Part shown: positions 9,601-17,386 of the stretch, one piece after another
How positions within the stretch are numbered: position 1 is the stretch's first letter
How the letters are laid out: the number at the start of each line of letters is the position of its first letter
Assembly: GCA_947379895.1 (NCBI GenBank)
Contig: CANCPA010000015.1
Coordinates: forward strand, 1 to 38,593
Length of the DNA stretch: 38,593 bases
Origin: Chitinophagaceae bacterium
GTDB taxonomy: Bacteria; Bacteroidota; Bacteroidia; Chitinophagales; Chitinophagaceae
Reading direction: 5' to 3'
Translations under genes and position numbers: made by a program
Notes under the pieces: model-generated
The model's input: only the letters and a program-made list of their open reading frames with translations
Told to the model about the DNA's origin: nothing
Databases searched by the model: none

Positions 9601-12600
9601 TTATTGGTAAATCGGTTAGTTTTTCATTAATAGTTTCTAATAATGGTCCAGATAGTGCTACAGGTGTATTTGTCTTAGATACATTAGCTAGTAATCTTTC
9701 AGCGGTTACAAATATAACCTCTACAAAAGGTACAGCTACTTACTTACCCACTTCTTCTTCAATTAGTTGGAACATTGGTTTATTAAAAAAGAATCAACTA
9801 GACACCTTAACTTTCTCAGCGCAAATATTAAATGGTATTTCATTAACCAATTCTGCAAATGTTAAAGGGAGTCAAGCAGATCCTGATTCTAGCAACAATA
9901 AGAGTACTATATCTCCTGTGGCAATCGCACCTATTCCAGTCGGACTCTCCGATATTGATAGTACAATCATTAATAAGCCAGTTATAACGAATCTAAAACA
10001 GAATGATGGTCTCTCAGAGGCATTAGATACTGTTAAGATTGTTACCCTTCCTTTAAAAGGTACAGCAACTTTGAATCCTGATGGAACTGTAACTTATCAA
10101 CCCAATCCTAACTTTACAGGGAAAGACACGTTTACGTACCTTTTAATCAATAAAGATAGTGTTGTTTCAAAACCTGTATCAGTTACTATATTAGTGAAGC
10201 CAGTAGGAGTAAAAGATGTGGATACCACACTCATTAATACACCAATCACTATTAATGTAAAGGCCAATGATAGTGCTAAAGGAGGAAATGATATGGTTGC
10301 AGTTATGTCAAAGCCAAATCATGGTGTTGCAATAATCAATCCTGATGGAACAGTAACTTATAATCCAACAAATGGATTCGTAGGCAACGATACCCTTTCA
10401 TATACTCTAATGACTCCTGATAGTGTATCATCTGCACCAATTTTTGTTTACCTAACAGTGATAAAACCAAAGGCTGATCTTGTCATCACCAAAGTACTGA
10501 ATACAAAAGGAAACTTGGTTATTGGAAAGACTGTTAGTTTTTCATTAATCATAACAAACAATGGTCCTGATAGTGCAACAGGGGTAATTGCCCTAGATAC
10601 TTTGTCTAGTAATCTTGGTGCAGCTACAAATATTACGACTGCAAATGGAACCGCATCTTATTTTGCTAGTTCTACTTCAATTAGTTGGAATGTTGGATTG
10701 TTAAAAAAGAATCAACAAGACACTTTAACCTTTTCTGCATCAATATTAAGTGGGGTGTCACTTGTTAATTCTGCTATTGTAAAAGGAAATGAATCAGACC
10801 CTGACACTAATAATAATAGAAGTACAATCACTCCTGTAAGCATTAAGCCAATTCCTACCGGTGTCCCAGATATTGATAGTACCTTGATGAATACGCCTGT
10901 AACCACAACTGTTAAATCGAATGATGGTACACCTGTTATTCTTGATACGGTTAAAGTTGCTACGCCTCCAAATAATGGAAAGGCACTTGTTAATTCAGAT
11001 GGAACAATTGTTTACACACCAAACTCAGGATTCAATGGGAAAGATACTTATACCTACACATTGACATCTCCTGATAGTATTGTATCAGCACCTGTTGTTG
11101 TTACTGTTTTCGTTAAACCTATTGGAGTAAACGATTTGGATAGTACCACAATCAATAAGCCAGTTATCACTAATGTCAAGTTGAATGATGGTACTAATGT
11201 TTCTAAGGACACTGTAAAGATTGCAACAAATCCAAAAAATGGAACGACAACTGTAAATATTAATGGTACAGTTACGTACATACCCAATCCAGGTTTCGCA
11301 GGAAAGGACCAGTTCACTTATACACTTATAACACCCGATAGTGTGATTTCTTCTCCAATTACAGCAGTCATTTACGTGAAGCCTGTAGGTGTTAACGATA
11401 GGGATACCACTCTAATGAATGTGCCTATAAAGGTGGTTGTAAAAAATAATGATAGTGCTAAGGGTGGAAATAATATAATTATCCTTAATGCCACAACAAA
11501 AAATGGTGTTGTGAAAGTTAATCCAGACAGTACTATAACTTATTCTCCCAATATTGGATTCTTTGGACAGGATACTTGTTCTTATTTACTTATGACACCT
11601 GATAGTGTGTTTTCAGCACCAATAAATGTTTATTTAACTGTTTATAAACCAAAGGCTGACATAGTTATTACGAAGGTCTTAAATTCTGTCTTGCCAATTG
11701 TTGTCGGGCAAAAGGTAGCTTTTACATTGACAGTTACTAATAACGGTCCTGATAGTGCTACAGGTATAATAGCATTAGATACACTAGCATTTAACTTAGG
11801 AGTAGCAACTAATATTACTGCTTCAAACGGAAATGCAACATATAATAATATCCCATCGGTACTAACATGGAATATCGGAGGATTAGGCTTGTCAAAATCT
11901 GCAACGCTAACTTTCACCTCTCAAATTTTAGGCGGTGTGAGTTTTATAAATACTGCAAGAGTCACTGCAAATGAATCAGATCCTGATACAACTAACAACC
12001 GAAGTACAATACCTCTTGTACAATTTGCTGCACCTCCAAAAGGAGTTGCAGATATTGATACTACATCAATAAATACTCCTAAAGTAATTAATGTAAAAGC
12101 AAATGATGGCTTAACCGAATTAAATGATACTGTCAAGGTGGCCACTAACCCTTTAAATGGTATAGCAGTGGTTAATAATGGTACTATTGTTTATACCCCA
12201 ATATCTTCATTCGTAGGAAAAGATTCATTAACATATACCTTGACTCAACCTAATGGGCTCGTATCACCACCCATTAAAGTTTATGTGTTGGTTCTGCCTG
12301 CAGGGGTTAATGATTTGGATTCTACCGAAAAGAACACATCTGTAACAACGGCTATTCTAAAAAATGACGGACCTTCTTCAACCGTATCTTCTCCCGTTTT
12401 ATTAGTTCCCCCTTCAAAGGGAAAAGTAGTTTTTAACGGAAACGGAACTGTTACTTATATTCCAGATAGTAACTTTGTTGGAGTAGATACCTATCAATAC
12501 GTATTAATAACTAATAGTGGTTTAATCTCTGAGCCAATTATTGTTTCAATTAATGTTACTACCCCTAAGCCTAAGAGTTGTGATCTTGAAATTGTAAAAG

Positions 12601-13220
12601 AACTGACAACTTCAGGAGGACTATATGTTGGAGAAACCATTGGTTTTTCTATAACAGTCACCAATAATGGACCAAATGATGCGACAGGCATTATTGCCGA
12701 GGATTTGTATCCTAAAAATTTGAGCAAGCCTAAAAATCTTTTAGCTACAGTTGGGTCAGCTATTTTTATTGATTCTACTAAAACAATCAAGTGGATTATT
12801 GGTGGTTTAGCATCAGGGCAGGTAACTCAACTTAATTTTAATGCCGTAATTGATAGCGGTACTGTATTAAATAATTCGGCAGCAGTTTTGGGCAATCAAC
12901 CTGACCCTGATTTGACCAATAATCATTCTTCAATACAACAGACGGAGGTATTTCCTGCCTATGTATTTATTCCGAATGTCATCACTCCAAATGGTGATGG
13001 AAAGAATGATAAATTTATTGTTTTAGGTTTAGGAAGATACCCTAATACTGAAATTTCTATATTCAATAGATGGGATAACCTAGTCTATCACTCTTCTAAC
13101 TATAATAATGATTGGGATGGTAGCGGTTTAAATACAGGAACATATTATTATGTGATAAAAATGCCTTTGCCTACTGGTGGAATTGATGTGAAAAAAGGTT
13201 GGGTGATGTTACTAAAATAA
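6639..13220 (+). CDS. Giant modular T9SS adhesin with type B sorting domain
   Basis: A 2193-residue secreted surface protein. Residues 1-30 form a signal peptide ending LYA-Q. An N-terminal globular region (about 32-265) vaguely resembles the CshA fibril non-repetitive domain. A GEVED-type domain follows (about 270-480; WIDFNRDGHF, then DGETEDY). Residues 490-2107 are tandem blocks of Ig/cadherin-like modules (start G-V-x-D-x-D-S/T-T, contain GTITYSP and F-x-G-x-D-x-x-x-Y) and DUF11 modules (signature TNNGPDSATG). I count eleven Ig-like and five DUF11 modules. The C-terminus (about 2108-2193; FIPNVITPNGDGKNDKF, then SIFNRW and NDWDGSG) is a CHU_C domain, which directs export by the T9SS and surface attachment. 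The start is GTG; no nearer ATG leaves the signal peptide intact. The likely role is adhesion or gliding, as for SprB-like proteins. First gene of a cassette with the PorP/SprF and OmpA genes. Confidence 0.9.
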   Translation: MINRFSFYSVIKIHLLFVFLLISFQSKLYAQRNYANGNGTGKLQKGIFWLTWNSESNSNLISKPAGSTASNVKAGTYIWQLTPSVKIVAELSNIYGSSKNDGLSCHTPSSYSEGLSSLYPYIGTNTGIPDCGLQDIQYSSIVGFNVSVDLQMKINGVWQSITYPGMVVGDAETLAIYGTSNVEYIKATLVDNNASWQLLDFHNGAWNASTVAPDYLVTVTDGGMTFVDSMKYPYSDLGLQAVMYAKNATSLMNVETKGAGETALALGIVAPFDFGDAPASYGYSGHYFDTVRYNNIPPLIDSIYPAGIMPQITITPFQKNLYYLGSNNTDFDGNPNPLQDTTAAYDNAHENNDEDGFNLATQPSIGVNNSSDVKLNVKATNAGITTATIYAWIDFNRDGHFSAKESAIATLPPGSTDLSVPLTFTLKHYKSSIKAGPTYARFRITTTPLGDATDFTTDSIDDRSINIALDGETEDYKLKDIVIGKAAPVGVDDLDSTYINKNITTNVKSNDGASNLKDTVKISSAPTSGKAIINGNGTITYSPSNGFTGKDLYTYTLTTTDTTVSEPITVTILVKPIGIKDLDTTPINTPITINVKANDSAKGGSNQVLIFASPKNGTVKVNLDGTITYTPKTLFVGNDTLTYSLMTADSVYSNPVFVYLNVFTPKADVIIKKLLNTKGILFIGKTVSFSLIVTNNGPDSATGVIALDTIQSILSNISNISTINGTASFVPATSILNWNIGTIQKNQIDTLTFTAKIVSGTSLTNGAIVNGNEIDPDTSNNKSKIAPVAILVIPSGVKDIDSTVINTPVITNVKVNDGKSASVDTIKLSSVPKNGTVSINSDSTISYSPNLGFTGKDTFSYTLTSPDSLVSSPVWVVILVKPLGVTDIDTTPMNTPITLEVKANDSAKGGNNSVSVLSKPKNGLVLVNPDGTITYNPISGFVGNDTLSYTLMTNDSVYSLSVMVYLTVYRPRADLIISKLLNTKGTLVIGKSVSFSLIVSNNGPDSATGVFVLDTLASNLSAVTNITSTKGTATYLPTSSSISWNIGLLKKNQLDTLTFSAQILNGISLTNSANVKGSQADPDSSNNKSTISPVAIAPIPVGLSDIDSTIINKPVITNLKQNDGLSEALDTVKIVTLPLKGTATLNPDGTVTYQPNPNFTGKDTFTYLLINKDSVVSKPVSVTILVKPVGVKDVDTTLINTPITINVKANDSAKGGNDMVAVMSKPNHGVAIINPDGTVTYNPTNGFVGNDTLSYTLMTPDSVSSAPIFVYLTVIKPKADLVITKVLNTKGNLVIGKTVSFSLIITNNGPDSATGVIALDTLSSNLGAATNITTANGTASYFASSTSISWNVGLLKKNQQDTLTFSASILSGVSLVNSAIVKGNESDPDTNNNRSTITPVSIKPIPTGVPDIDSTLMNTPVTTTVKSNDGTPVILDTVKVATPPNNGKALVNSDGTIVYTPNSGFNGKDTYTYTLTSPDSIVSAPVVVTVFVKPIGVNDLDSTTINKPVITNVKLNDGTNVSKDTVKIATNPKNGTTTVNINGTVTYIPNPGFAGKDQFTYTLITPDSVISSPITAVIYVKPVGVNDRDTTLMNVPIKVVVKNNDSAKGGNNIIILNATTKNGVVKVNPDSTITYSPNIGFFGQDTCSYLLMTPDSVFSAPINVYLTVYKPKADIVITKVLNSVLPIVVGQKVAFTLTVTNNGPDSATGIIALDTLAFNLGVATNITASNGNATYNNIPSVLTWNIGGLGLSKSATLTFTSQILGGVSFINTARVTANESDPDTTNNRSTIPLVQFAAPPKGVADIDTTSINTPKVINVKANDGLTELNDTVKVATNPLNGIAVVNNGTIVYTPISSFVGKDSLTYTLTQPNGLVSPPIKVYVLVLPAGVNDLDSTEKNTSVTTAILKNDGPSSTVSSPVLLVPPSKGKVVFNGNGTVTYIPDSNFVGVDTYQYVLITNSGLISEPIIVSINVTTPKPKSCDLEIVKELTTSGGLYVGETIGFSITVTNNGPNDATGIIAEDLYPKNLSKPKNLLATVGSAIFIDSTKTIKWIIGGLASGQVTQLNFNAVIDSGTVLNNSAAVLGNQPDPDLTNNHSSIQQTEVFPAYVFIPNVITPNGDGKNDKFIVLGLGRYPNTEISIFNRWDNLVYHSSNYNNDWDGSGLNTGTYYYVIKMPLPTGGIDVKKGWVMLLK
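8106..12959 (+). repeat. 918-bp higher-order coding repeat in the adhesin
   Basis: Blocks begin at 8106, 9024, 9942, 10860 and 12042. The first three spacings are exactly 918 bp. The fourth is 1182 bp, which is 918 plus 264. The fifth block ends near 12960, where the CHU_C domain starts. In block 1 the parts are Ig-A 8106-8369 (264 bp), Ig-B 8370-8630 (261 bp) and DUF11 8631-9023 (393 bp). Block 4 has an additional Ig-A at 11124-11387. Protein similarity is clear, while codons differ between blocks, so the amplification is not recent. Confidence 0.9.
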
Positions 13221-13245
13221 GTAGGACAAAACAAAGAAGTCTTAA

Positions 13246-13266
13246 TAGATAACTTGTTGTTATCTA
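13246..13266 (+). other. Intercistronic hairpin between adhesin and PorP genes
   Basis: TAGATAAC (13246-13253) pairs perfectly with GTTATCTA (13259-13266) around a TTGTT loop. It lies 25 bp after the adhesin stop and has no T-tract, so an mRNA-processing or partial-attenuation role is more likely than full termination. The next gene starts 60 bp later. Confidence 0.45.
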
Positions 13267-13325
13267 ATAGATTTGAAAGAAAGATTTAGATTGAAGTAAG
13301 CAAACTTGAATAAACAAACTGATTA

Positions 13326-14339
13326 ATGAAATTACGAGTACTGATATTAATTGTTATTGTTGTACAAATACTAGCTTTTAAAAGTGTAGTAAAGGCACAG
13401 CAAGACGTACAGTTTAGCCAATATATTTTCAATTCTCTCAATATTAATCCTGCTTATGCAGGATATAAAGAAGACATGTATTTTAATGCTGTCATAAGGA
13501 AGCAATGGACAAACTTTTCAGGAGCCCCGCAAACAGGTGCTGTTTCTTTGGATGGACTAACAAATAGTGATACGAAAAACATTGGTTTAGGTGGACAAAT
13601 CACTTGGGATCACCTAGGCCCTCAAACGACCACTTCGGTTTTTGGTTCCTATTCTTATCGGATTAGGCTTGATGAAGATGATAGCAAAAGACTTTGTATA
13701 GGATTAGGCTTCGGGTTTAATCAATATTCTTTAGATGGTACTGCCTTTCAGTACGTCGATGCAAATGATCCTTTAGTGCCTACAGGTAGTATGAGTGTTA
13801 TAAAACCTGATGCTCGTGTGGGAGTTTATTATTTCACTCCTACCTTTTTTGCGAGCCTGTCAGGCATGGATTTATTCTCTTTATACAATAGTGGTAAAAT
13901 TTATTTAACTAATGGTACTGCTATTGCATCACAAGCTGCTGCCGCTCACATTTATTTTAGTATGGGAGGATTAGTAAACTTATCAGAAAATGTAAAAGTG
14001 AAACCTTCTTTCATGATAAAAGAAGATTTTCATGGTCCAACAAGTCTCGATTTAAACCTTTTTGCCCTGTTGTCAGAAAAATTGTGGGTAGGTGCTTCCT
14101 ACAGAACAGCAGTTTCTTTGTGGCATAAATCTGCTTTAAGTTCCGATTTAAATAAAAGTGGTGCTTTGAGTCTCATGGCTGAGCTTTTTGCAACAGACAG
14201 GTTGCGAATTGGATATTCGTATGATATAATTACAAGTGGCCTGTCTAGTTATCAGTCAGGATCTCATGAAATATCAGTTGGTTTATTGTTTCCTAATAAC
14301 TTAGTTTCAGGAAGGATTAAAAGCCCACGATATTTTTAA
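13326..14339 (+). CDS. PorP/SprF-family T9SS-associated outer-membrane protein
   Basis: A 337-residue protein with a signal peptide (about 1-24, ending VVKA-Q), immediately followed by the family signature QFSQYIFNSLNINPAYAG and then RKQWTNFSGAPQT. The rest alternates amphipathic strands with aromatic ends, as in an outer-membrane beta-barrel, and ends in F (PRYF). In Flavobacterium johnsoniae, SprF is needed for secretion of the adhesin SprB encoded beside it. PorP-like proteins are thought to bind type B (CHU_C) cargo at the cell surface. The position directly after a CHU_C adhesin supports a dedicated partner role. The gaps of 105 bp upstream and 77 bp downstream suggest one operon. Confidence 0.9.
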   Translation: MKLRVLILIVIVVQILAFKSVVKAQQDVQFSQYIFNSLNINPAYAGYKEDMYFNAVIRKQWTNFSGAPQTGAVSLDGLTNSDTKNIGLGGQITWDHLGPQTTTSVFGSYSYRIRLDEDDSKRLCIGLGFGFNQYSLDGTAFQYVDANDPLVPTGSMSVIKPDARVGVYYFTPTFFASLSGMDLFSLYNSGKIYLTNGTAIASQAAAAHIYFSMGGLVNLSENVKVKPSFMIKEDFHGPTSLDLNLFALLSEKLWVGASYRTAVSLWHKSALSSDLNKSGALSLMAELFATDRLRIGYSYDIITSGLSSYQSGSHEISVGLLFPNNLVSGRIKSPRYF

Positions 14340-14360
14340 TTTTTTGGTTATCATTGCAGG

Positions 14361-14376
14361 TGTAATAAGTATTACA
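14361..14376. promoter_or_regulatory. Short palindrome upstream of the OmpA gene
   Basis: TGTAATA-AG-TATTACA is a 7-bp inverted repeat with a 2-nt centre, in the 77-bp gap before the OmpA-family gene. It could be an operator or a small RNA hairpin. There is no independent support. Confidence 0.25.
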
Positions 14377-14416
14377 ACATTTATTTTCAAGAATGACTTT
14401 GATATTAAATATTTAG

Positions 14417-16576
14417 ATGGCATCATATAATTTACAACAACGATTAGTAACTAAACTGTTTTGTTATATTTCTATTGCTAATAATAGCTTTAGAAAGGGA
14501 AATAGTTTTGGTCAAACCCTATCATTCCTCTTTTTATTTTTATCTTTTACAATTTGTTCAATAGACCTAAATGCCCAACAAGATCAAAAAGGTATTTTGG
14601 CCGCTGCAGATGAAGCCTTTATCAAATATGAATATGCAAATGCAGCCAAGTTATATGAGAAGCTTGTGGAAAGAAATAATAAAAATCTTTATGCAATCTC
14701 TCGATTGGCTTATAGTTTCAAATCAATGAATAAATTTGATGATGCTGAAAAGTACTATCAGATGGCAATTTCCTTACCGGGTGTTGTCGCTTCAGATTGG
14801 CTTTTTTATGGTGATATTCTAAAGAACAATGGTAAATATGCCGCTGCAAAAGAAATTTATAAGGAATATCAACAAAGAAGTGATAGTGTAAATGTAATTA
14901 ACAAAATAATTGGTTGTGATAGTGCACTTTCTTGGATGAAGCATCCCGACGGCTATAGTATCGAAAATATGGCTTATATCAATACTTCCAAATCAGATTG
15001 GGGCGCTGTCTATAATCCAACTACAAATAGTATGGTATTCGTTTCTGATAGCCTTAGAAACACAAAAAAGAATTTCTTTCAAAAGACATTCAATGAGACG
15101 ATTTATGGTTGGACAGATAATTATTTTCAAAAAGTATATGCTGTAAGTTCAAATAAGGATGATGCCTTTAGTAATCGAATTCATGAGATTGATCCTAATG
15201 TAAATTCATTCGATTATCATACTGGGCCAGTAGTGTTTAGCCAAAATTATGATAGTATTTATTTCACAGTAACTCACCCTGGAATTGATCCTGTTTTAAA
15301 AGAAAAGGCTGATAAAAAAAAGAAAGGTATTGTTGTTAATTTTACTACTAATAGGTTAGAAATGTATTTGTCTACCCTAAATAAATCAGGACAATGGAAT
15401 AAACCCGAACCCTTTCCTTACAATAATCCTTCTTCTTATTCTGTTGGTCATGCAGCCTTAAGTACAGATGGGAAAGTACTTTATTTTACAAGCGATATGC
15501 CAGGTGGAATAGGAGGTTTAGATATTTGGTATTGTGAGCGCTTAATTACTGGGAATTGGGGATTGCCTAAAAATTGTGGAATCAATATCAATACTAAAGA
15601 TGACGAGGCTTTTCCAGTCATTGCTCCAAATGCGAATCTTTATTTTGCGAGTAAAGGGCATGTAGGTATGGGTGGATATGATTTGTTTGTTGCCGCAGGT
15701 GAGAAAAATAAATGGACAAAGCCAATCAATATGGGCTACCCTCTAAACTCCCCCGCCGACGATTTTTATTATTATGCAAAGGATGACTCAAGTGGATTCT
15801 TTGCCTCTAATAGAAAAGGAGGAATGGGAGGTGATGATATTTATCAGTTTGTAACTACTGCTCCAATTACCATATTTCATCCAAATGGTGTTCTTGTTTT
15901 AGAAACGAAAGTGATTGATAACGCAAGTAAACAGCCAATTGCAGATGCTGCCTTAGAATTTCAAAATACAAACTCTGATGTACAATGGAAACAAAAAAGT
16001 AATTATGAAGGAAAGAATTGGCACGAAGTAGATGCAAATAGCCCGTATGCAATTACTGTTAGTAAGCCAGGGTATTATTCTAGTATCGTAGCTGTCAATA
16101 CAAAAGATGCTTACACAGACACATTAAAGGTTGTCATTCCCCTCGATAATCAAGGTGGTGCAAAGCCTACTCCTCGAGTTTATAAATTAACGGATCAAAT
16201 TACAAGTTTACATGAAGGTGATAAGTTTAGACTCAATAATATTCATTATGATTTTGATAAGGACAACATTCGCCCCGATGCAGCATTAATTCTAGATACT
16301 CTTGTAGATATATTAAAGCAATACCCTTCTATGATTATTGAATTATCGTCTCATACCGATTCAAGGGGTAGTGATGAATATAATTATAATCTTGCTGATA
16401 GGAGGGCTAGGTCTGCTGTGGCTTATTTAATTTCTCGTGGCATTGATCGAAAGCGTTTGATTGCAAGAGGTTACGGTGAAATGATGTTATTAAATCGTTG
16501 TCAAAATGGTGTCGTTTGTTCTGAACCTGAACACCAAGAAAACCGCCGAACAGAAGTAAGAATTCTTAAGCTATAG
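14417..16576 (+). CDS. OmpA-family protein with TPR and PD40 repeats
   Basis: A 719-residue envelope protein. A hydrophobic signal lies unusually far in (about 30-53, ending LNA-QQ) because the only ATG is at 14417. TPR-like helices follow (about 55-150; KYEYANAAKLYEKLVE). Next is a PD40/WD40-like propeller (about 190-480) with repeats such as LYFTSDMPGGIGGLDIWYCE and YFASKGHVGMGGYDLFVA. Then comes a carboxypeptidase-regulatory-like beta domain (about 495-580). The OmpA C-terminal peptidoglycan-binding domain is at about 607-719 (HYDFDKDNIRPDA, SSHTDSRGSDEYN, LADRRARSAVAYL). The architecture matches proteins such as PorE of Porphyromonas gingivalis, proposed to tether T9SS components to the cell wall. 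As third gene of the cassette it probably anchors the PorP/adhesin complex (inference). Confidence 0.88.
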   Translation: MASYNLQQRLVTKLFCYISIANNSFRKGNSFGQTLSFLFLFLSFTICSIDLNAQQDQKGILAAADEAFIKYEYANAAKLYEKLVERNNKNLYAISRLAYSFKSMNKFDDAEKYYQMAISLPGVVASDWLFYGDILKNNGKYAAAKEIYKEYQQRSDSVNVINKIIGCDSALSWMKHPDGYSIENMAYINTSKSDWGAVYNPTTNSMVFVSDSLRNTKKNFFQKTFNETIYGWTDNYFQKVYAVSSNKDDAFSNRIHEIDPNVNSFDYHTGPVVFSQNYDSIYFTVTHPGIDPVLKEKADKKKKGIVVNFTTNRLEMYLSTLNKSGQWNKPEPFPYNNPSSYSVGHAALSTDGKVLYFTSDMPGGIGGLDIWYCERLITGNWGLPKNCGININTKDDEAFPVIAPNANLYFASKGHVGMGGYDLFVAAGEKNKWTKPINMGYPLNSPADDFYYYAKDDSSGFFASNRKGGMGGDDIYQFVTTAPITIFHPNGVLVLETKVIDNASKQPIADAALEFQNTNSDVQWKQKSNYEGKNWHEVDANSPYAITVSKPGYYSSIVAVNTKDAYTDTLKVVIPLDNQGGAKPTPRVYKLTDQITSLHEGDKFRLNNIHYDFDKDNIRPDAALILDTLVDILKQYPSMIIELSSHTDSRGSDEYNYNLADRRARSAVAYLISRGIDRKRLIARGYGEMMLLNRCQNGVVCSEPEHQENRRTEVRILKL

Positions 16577-16587
16577 TTTTAGGTATT

Positions 16588-16633
16588 AAATTAAAAGATG
16601 CAGGTGTCAAGTGACTACTGCATCTTCTAATTT
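16588..16633. terminator. Bidirectional terminator between OmpA and YciI genes
   Basis: A perfect 9-bp stem (AAGATGCAG 16595-16603 with CTGCATCTT 16618-16626) is extended by AAATTA/TAATTT flanks (16588-16593 with 16628-16633). It lies between convergent genes, 11 bp after the OmpA stop. The flanks give only a short T-run on either strand. Confidence 0.65.
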
Positions 16634-16658
16634 AAAAATCAAATCTTTCAACTGTTTC

Positions 16659-16955
16659 TTACTCCCACTCACTTTCAAATGCATCAAAAGCCTTGACTTT
16701 TTTTGTCGCTTTAAAATGAATGATACGATAATCAGCAAGGTTTAAAGTCTTGAAAGGATCTTCTGCTACTATATCTTCTATTTCTTGCAGACTCTCAGCA
16801 GTCGCGAAGATCAGCCCACCGTCTCTAGGTTCCTTTCTGCCTGATGCAACAAAATTTCCAGTATGATAATATTTGTCAACAAACTTCATATGTGCAGCCA
16901 TGTTTTTGTCAATTTCTTCCACTGCAACTTTATAAGTAATTTCAATGATATACAT
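16659..16955 (-). CDS. YciI-like family protein
   Basis: A 98-residue protein with the YCII-related ferredoxin-like fold: MYIIEITYKVAVEEIDKNMAAHM (His22 in the conserved position), then FVASGRKEPRDGG and ATAESLQEIEDIVAEDPF, which match the family's SGP/GG and L-DPF motifs. No signal peptide, so cytoplasmic. Family members are small dimeric proteins with suggested enzymatic roles (a conserved His-Asp pair), but most lack a defined function and none can be assigned here. It is transcribed alone, convergent with the surface cassette. Confidence 0.8.
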   Translation of the reverse strand: MYIIEITYKVAVEEIDKNMAAHMKFVDKYYHTGNFVASGRKEPRDGGLIFATAESLQEIEDIVAEDPFKTLNLADYRIIHFKATKKVKAFDAFESEWE

Positions 16956-17386
16956 ATTCTTGTTTTAAAAGTGAAAAACAAAAGTAATGGAACTTTTCCT
17001 GTCACTTCCTGACTTAAATCATAAGCATGAATGTTTTTAATAGTAATTAATGTCACCAAATATTGTGTTCAAAATGAATAGAGCAAGTTTTTCTATTAAT
17101 ACGTTTTAAAGCCTAAAACATATGGATTACAACTATTAAAGCAAAGTGTCAGACTCTAATCAATCGAGGTTCAATCCTAGCATTGAAAGGTTCAGGAAAT
17201 ACAAGCATATTTATGCCGATATCATATATCTAATCAGAATCACGAAAGTTAAATGCCATAAATTGTATTTCTCCAGATTGCTATCTGTTAATACCTTCTG
17301 ACAAGTAATAAACATTCCCTTTCTTTGCAGTTAAAATAATTTAACAGTTAGTACTCATTATTGGTTTTGACACATTTCGGATTTGT
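16956..17386. other. Intergenic stretch between YciI and glycosyltransferase genes
   Basis: 431 bp between divergent genes, without a supported ORF. Near 17152-17180 is a short stretch resembling the anticodon-loop to T-arm part of a tRNA (GGTTCAATCC at 17168-17177), but no complete cloverleaf can be built. A weak promoter for the glycosyltransferase lies at 17330-17337. Confidence 0.4.
17330..17337 (+). promoter_or_regulatory. Candidate -7 box for the glycosyltransferase
   Basis: TTTCTTTG has one mismatch to TAnnTTTG and lies about 50 bp before the ATG at 17387. No -33 TTG is visible at the right distance. Confidence 0.3.

Noticed and set aside
8876-12790. Several minus-strand frames of 60-98 codons inside the adhesin gene
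   Set aside because: They recur at the same place in each repeat block, so they are shadows of the repeated modules.
17152-17180. tRNA-like fragment: GACTCTAATC followed by GGTTCAATCC, resembling an anticodon loop and T-arm
   Set aside because: No D-arm, acceptor stem or matching T-stem can be built around it, and the variable-region spacing is wrong. At best a remnant; more likely chance.
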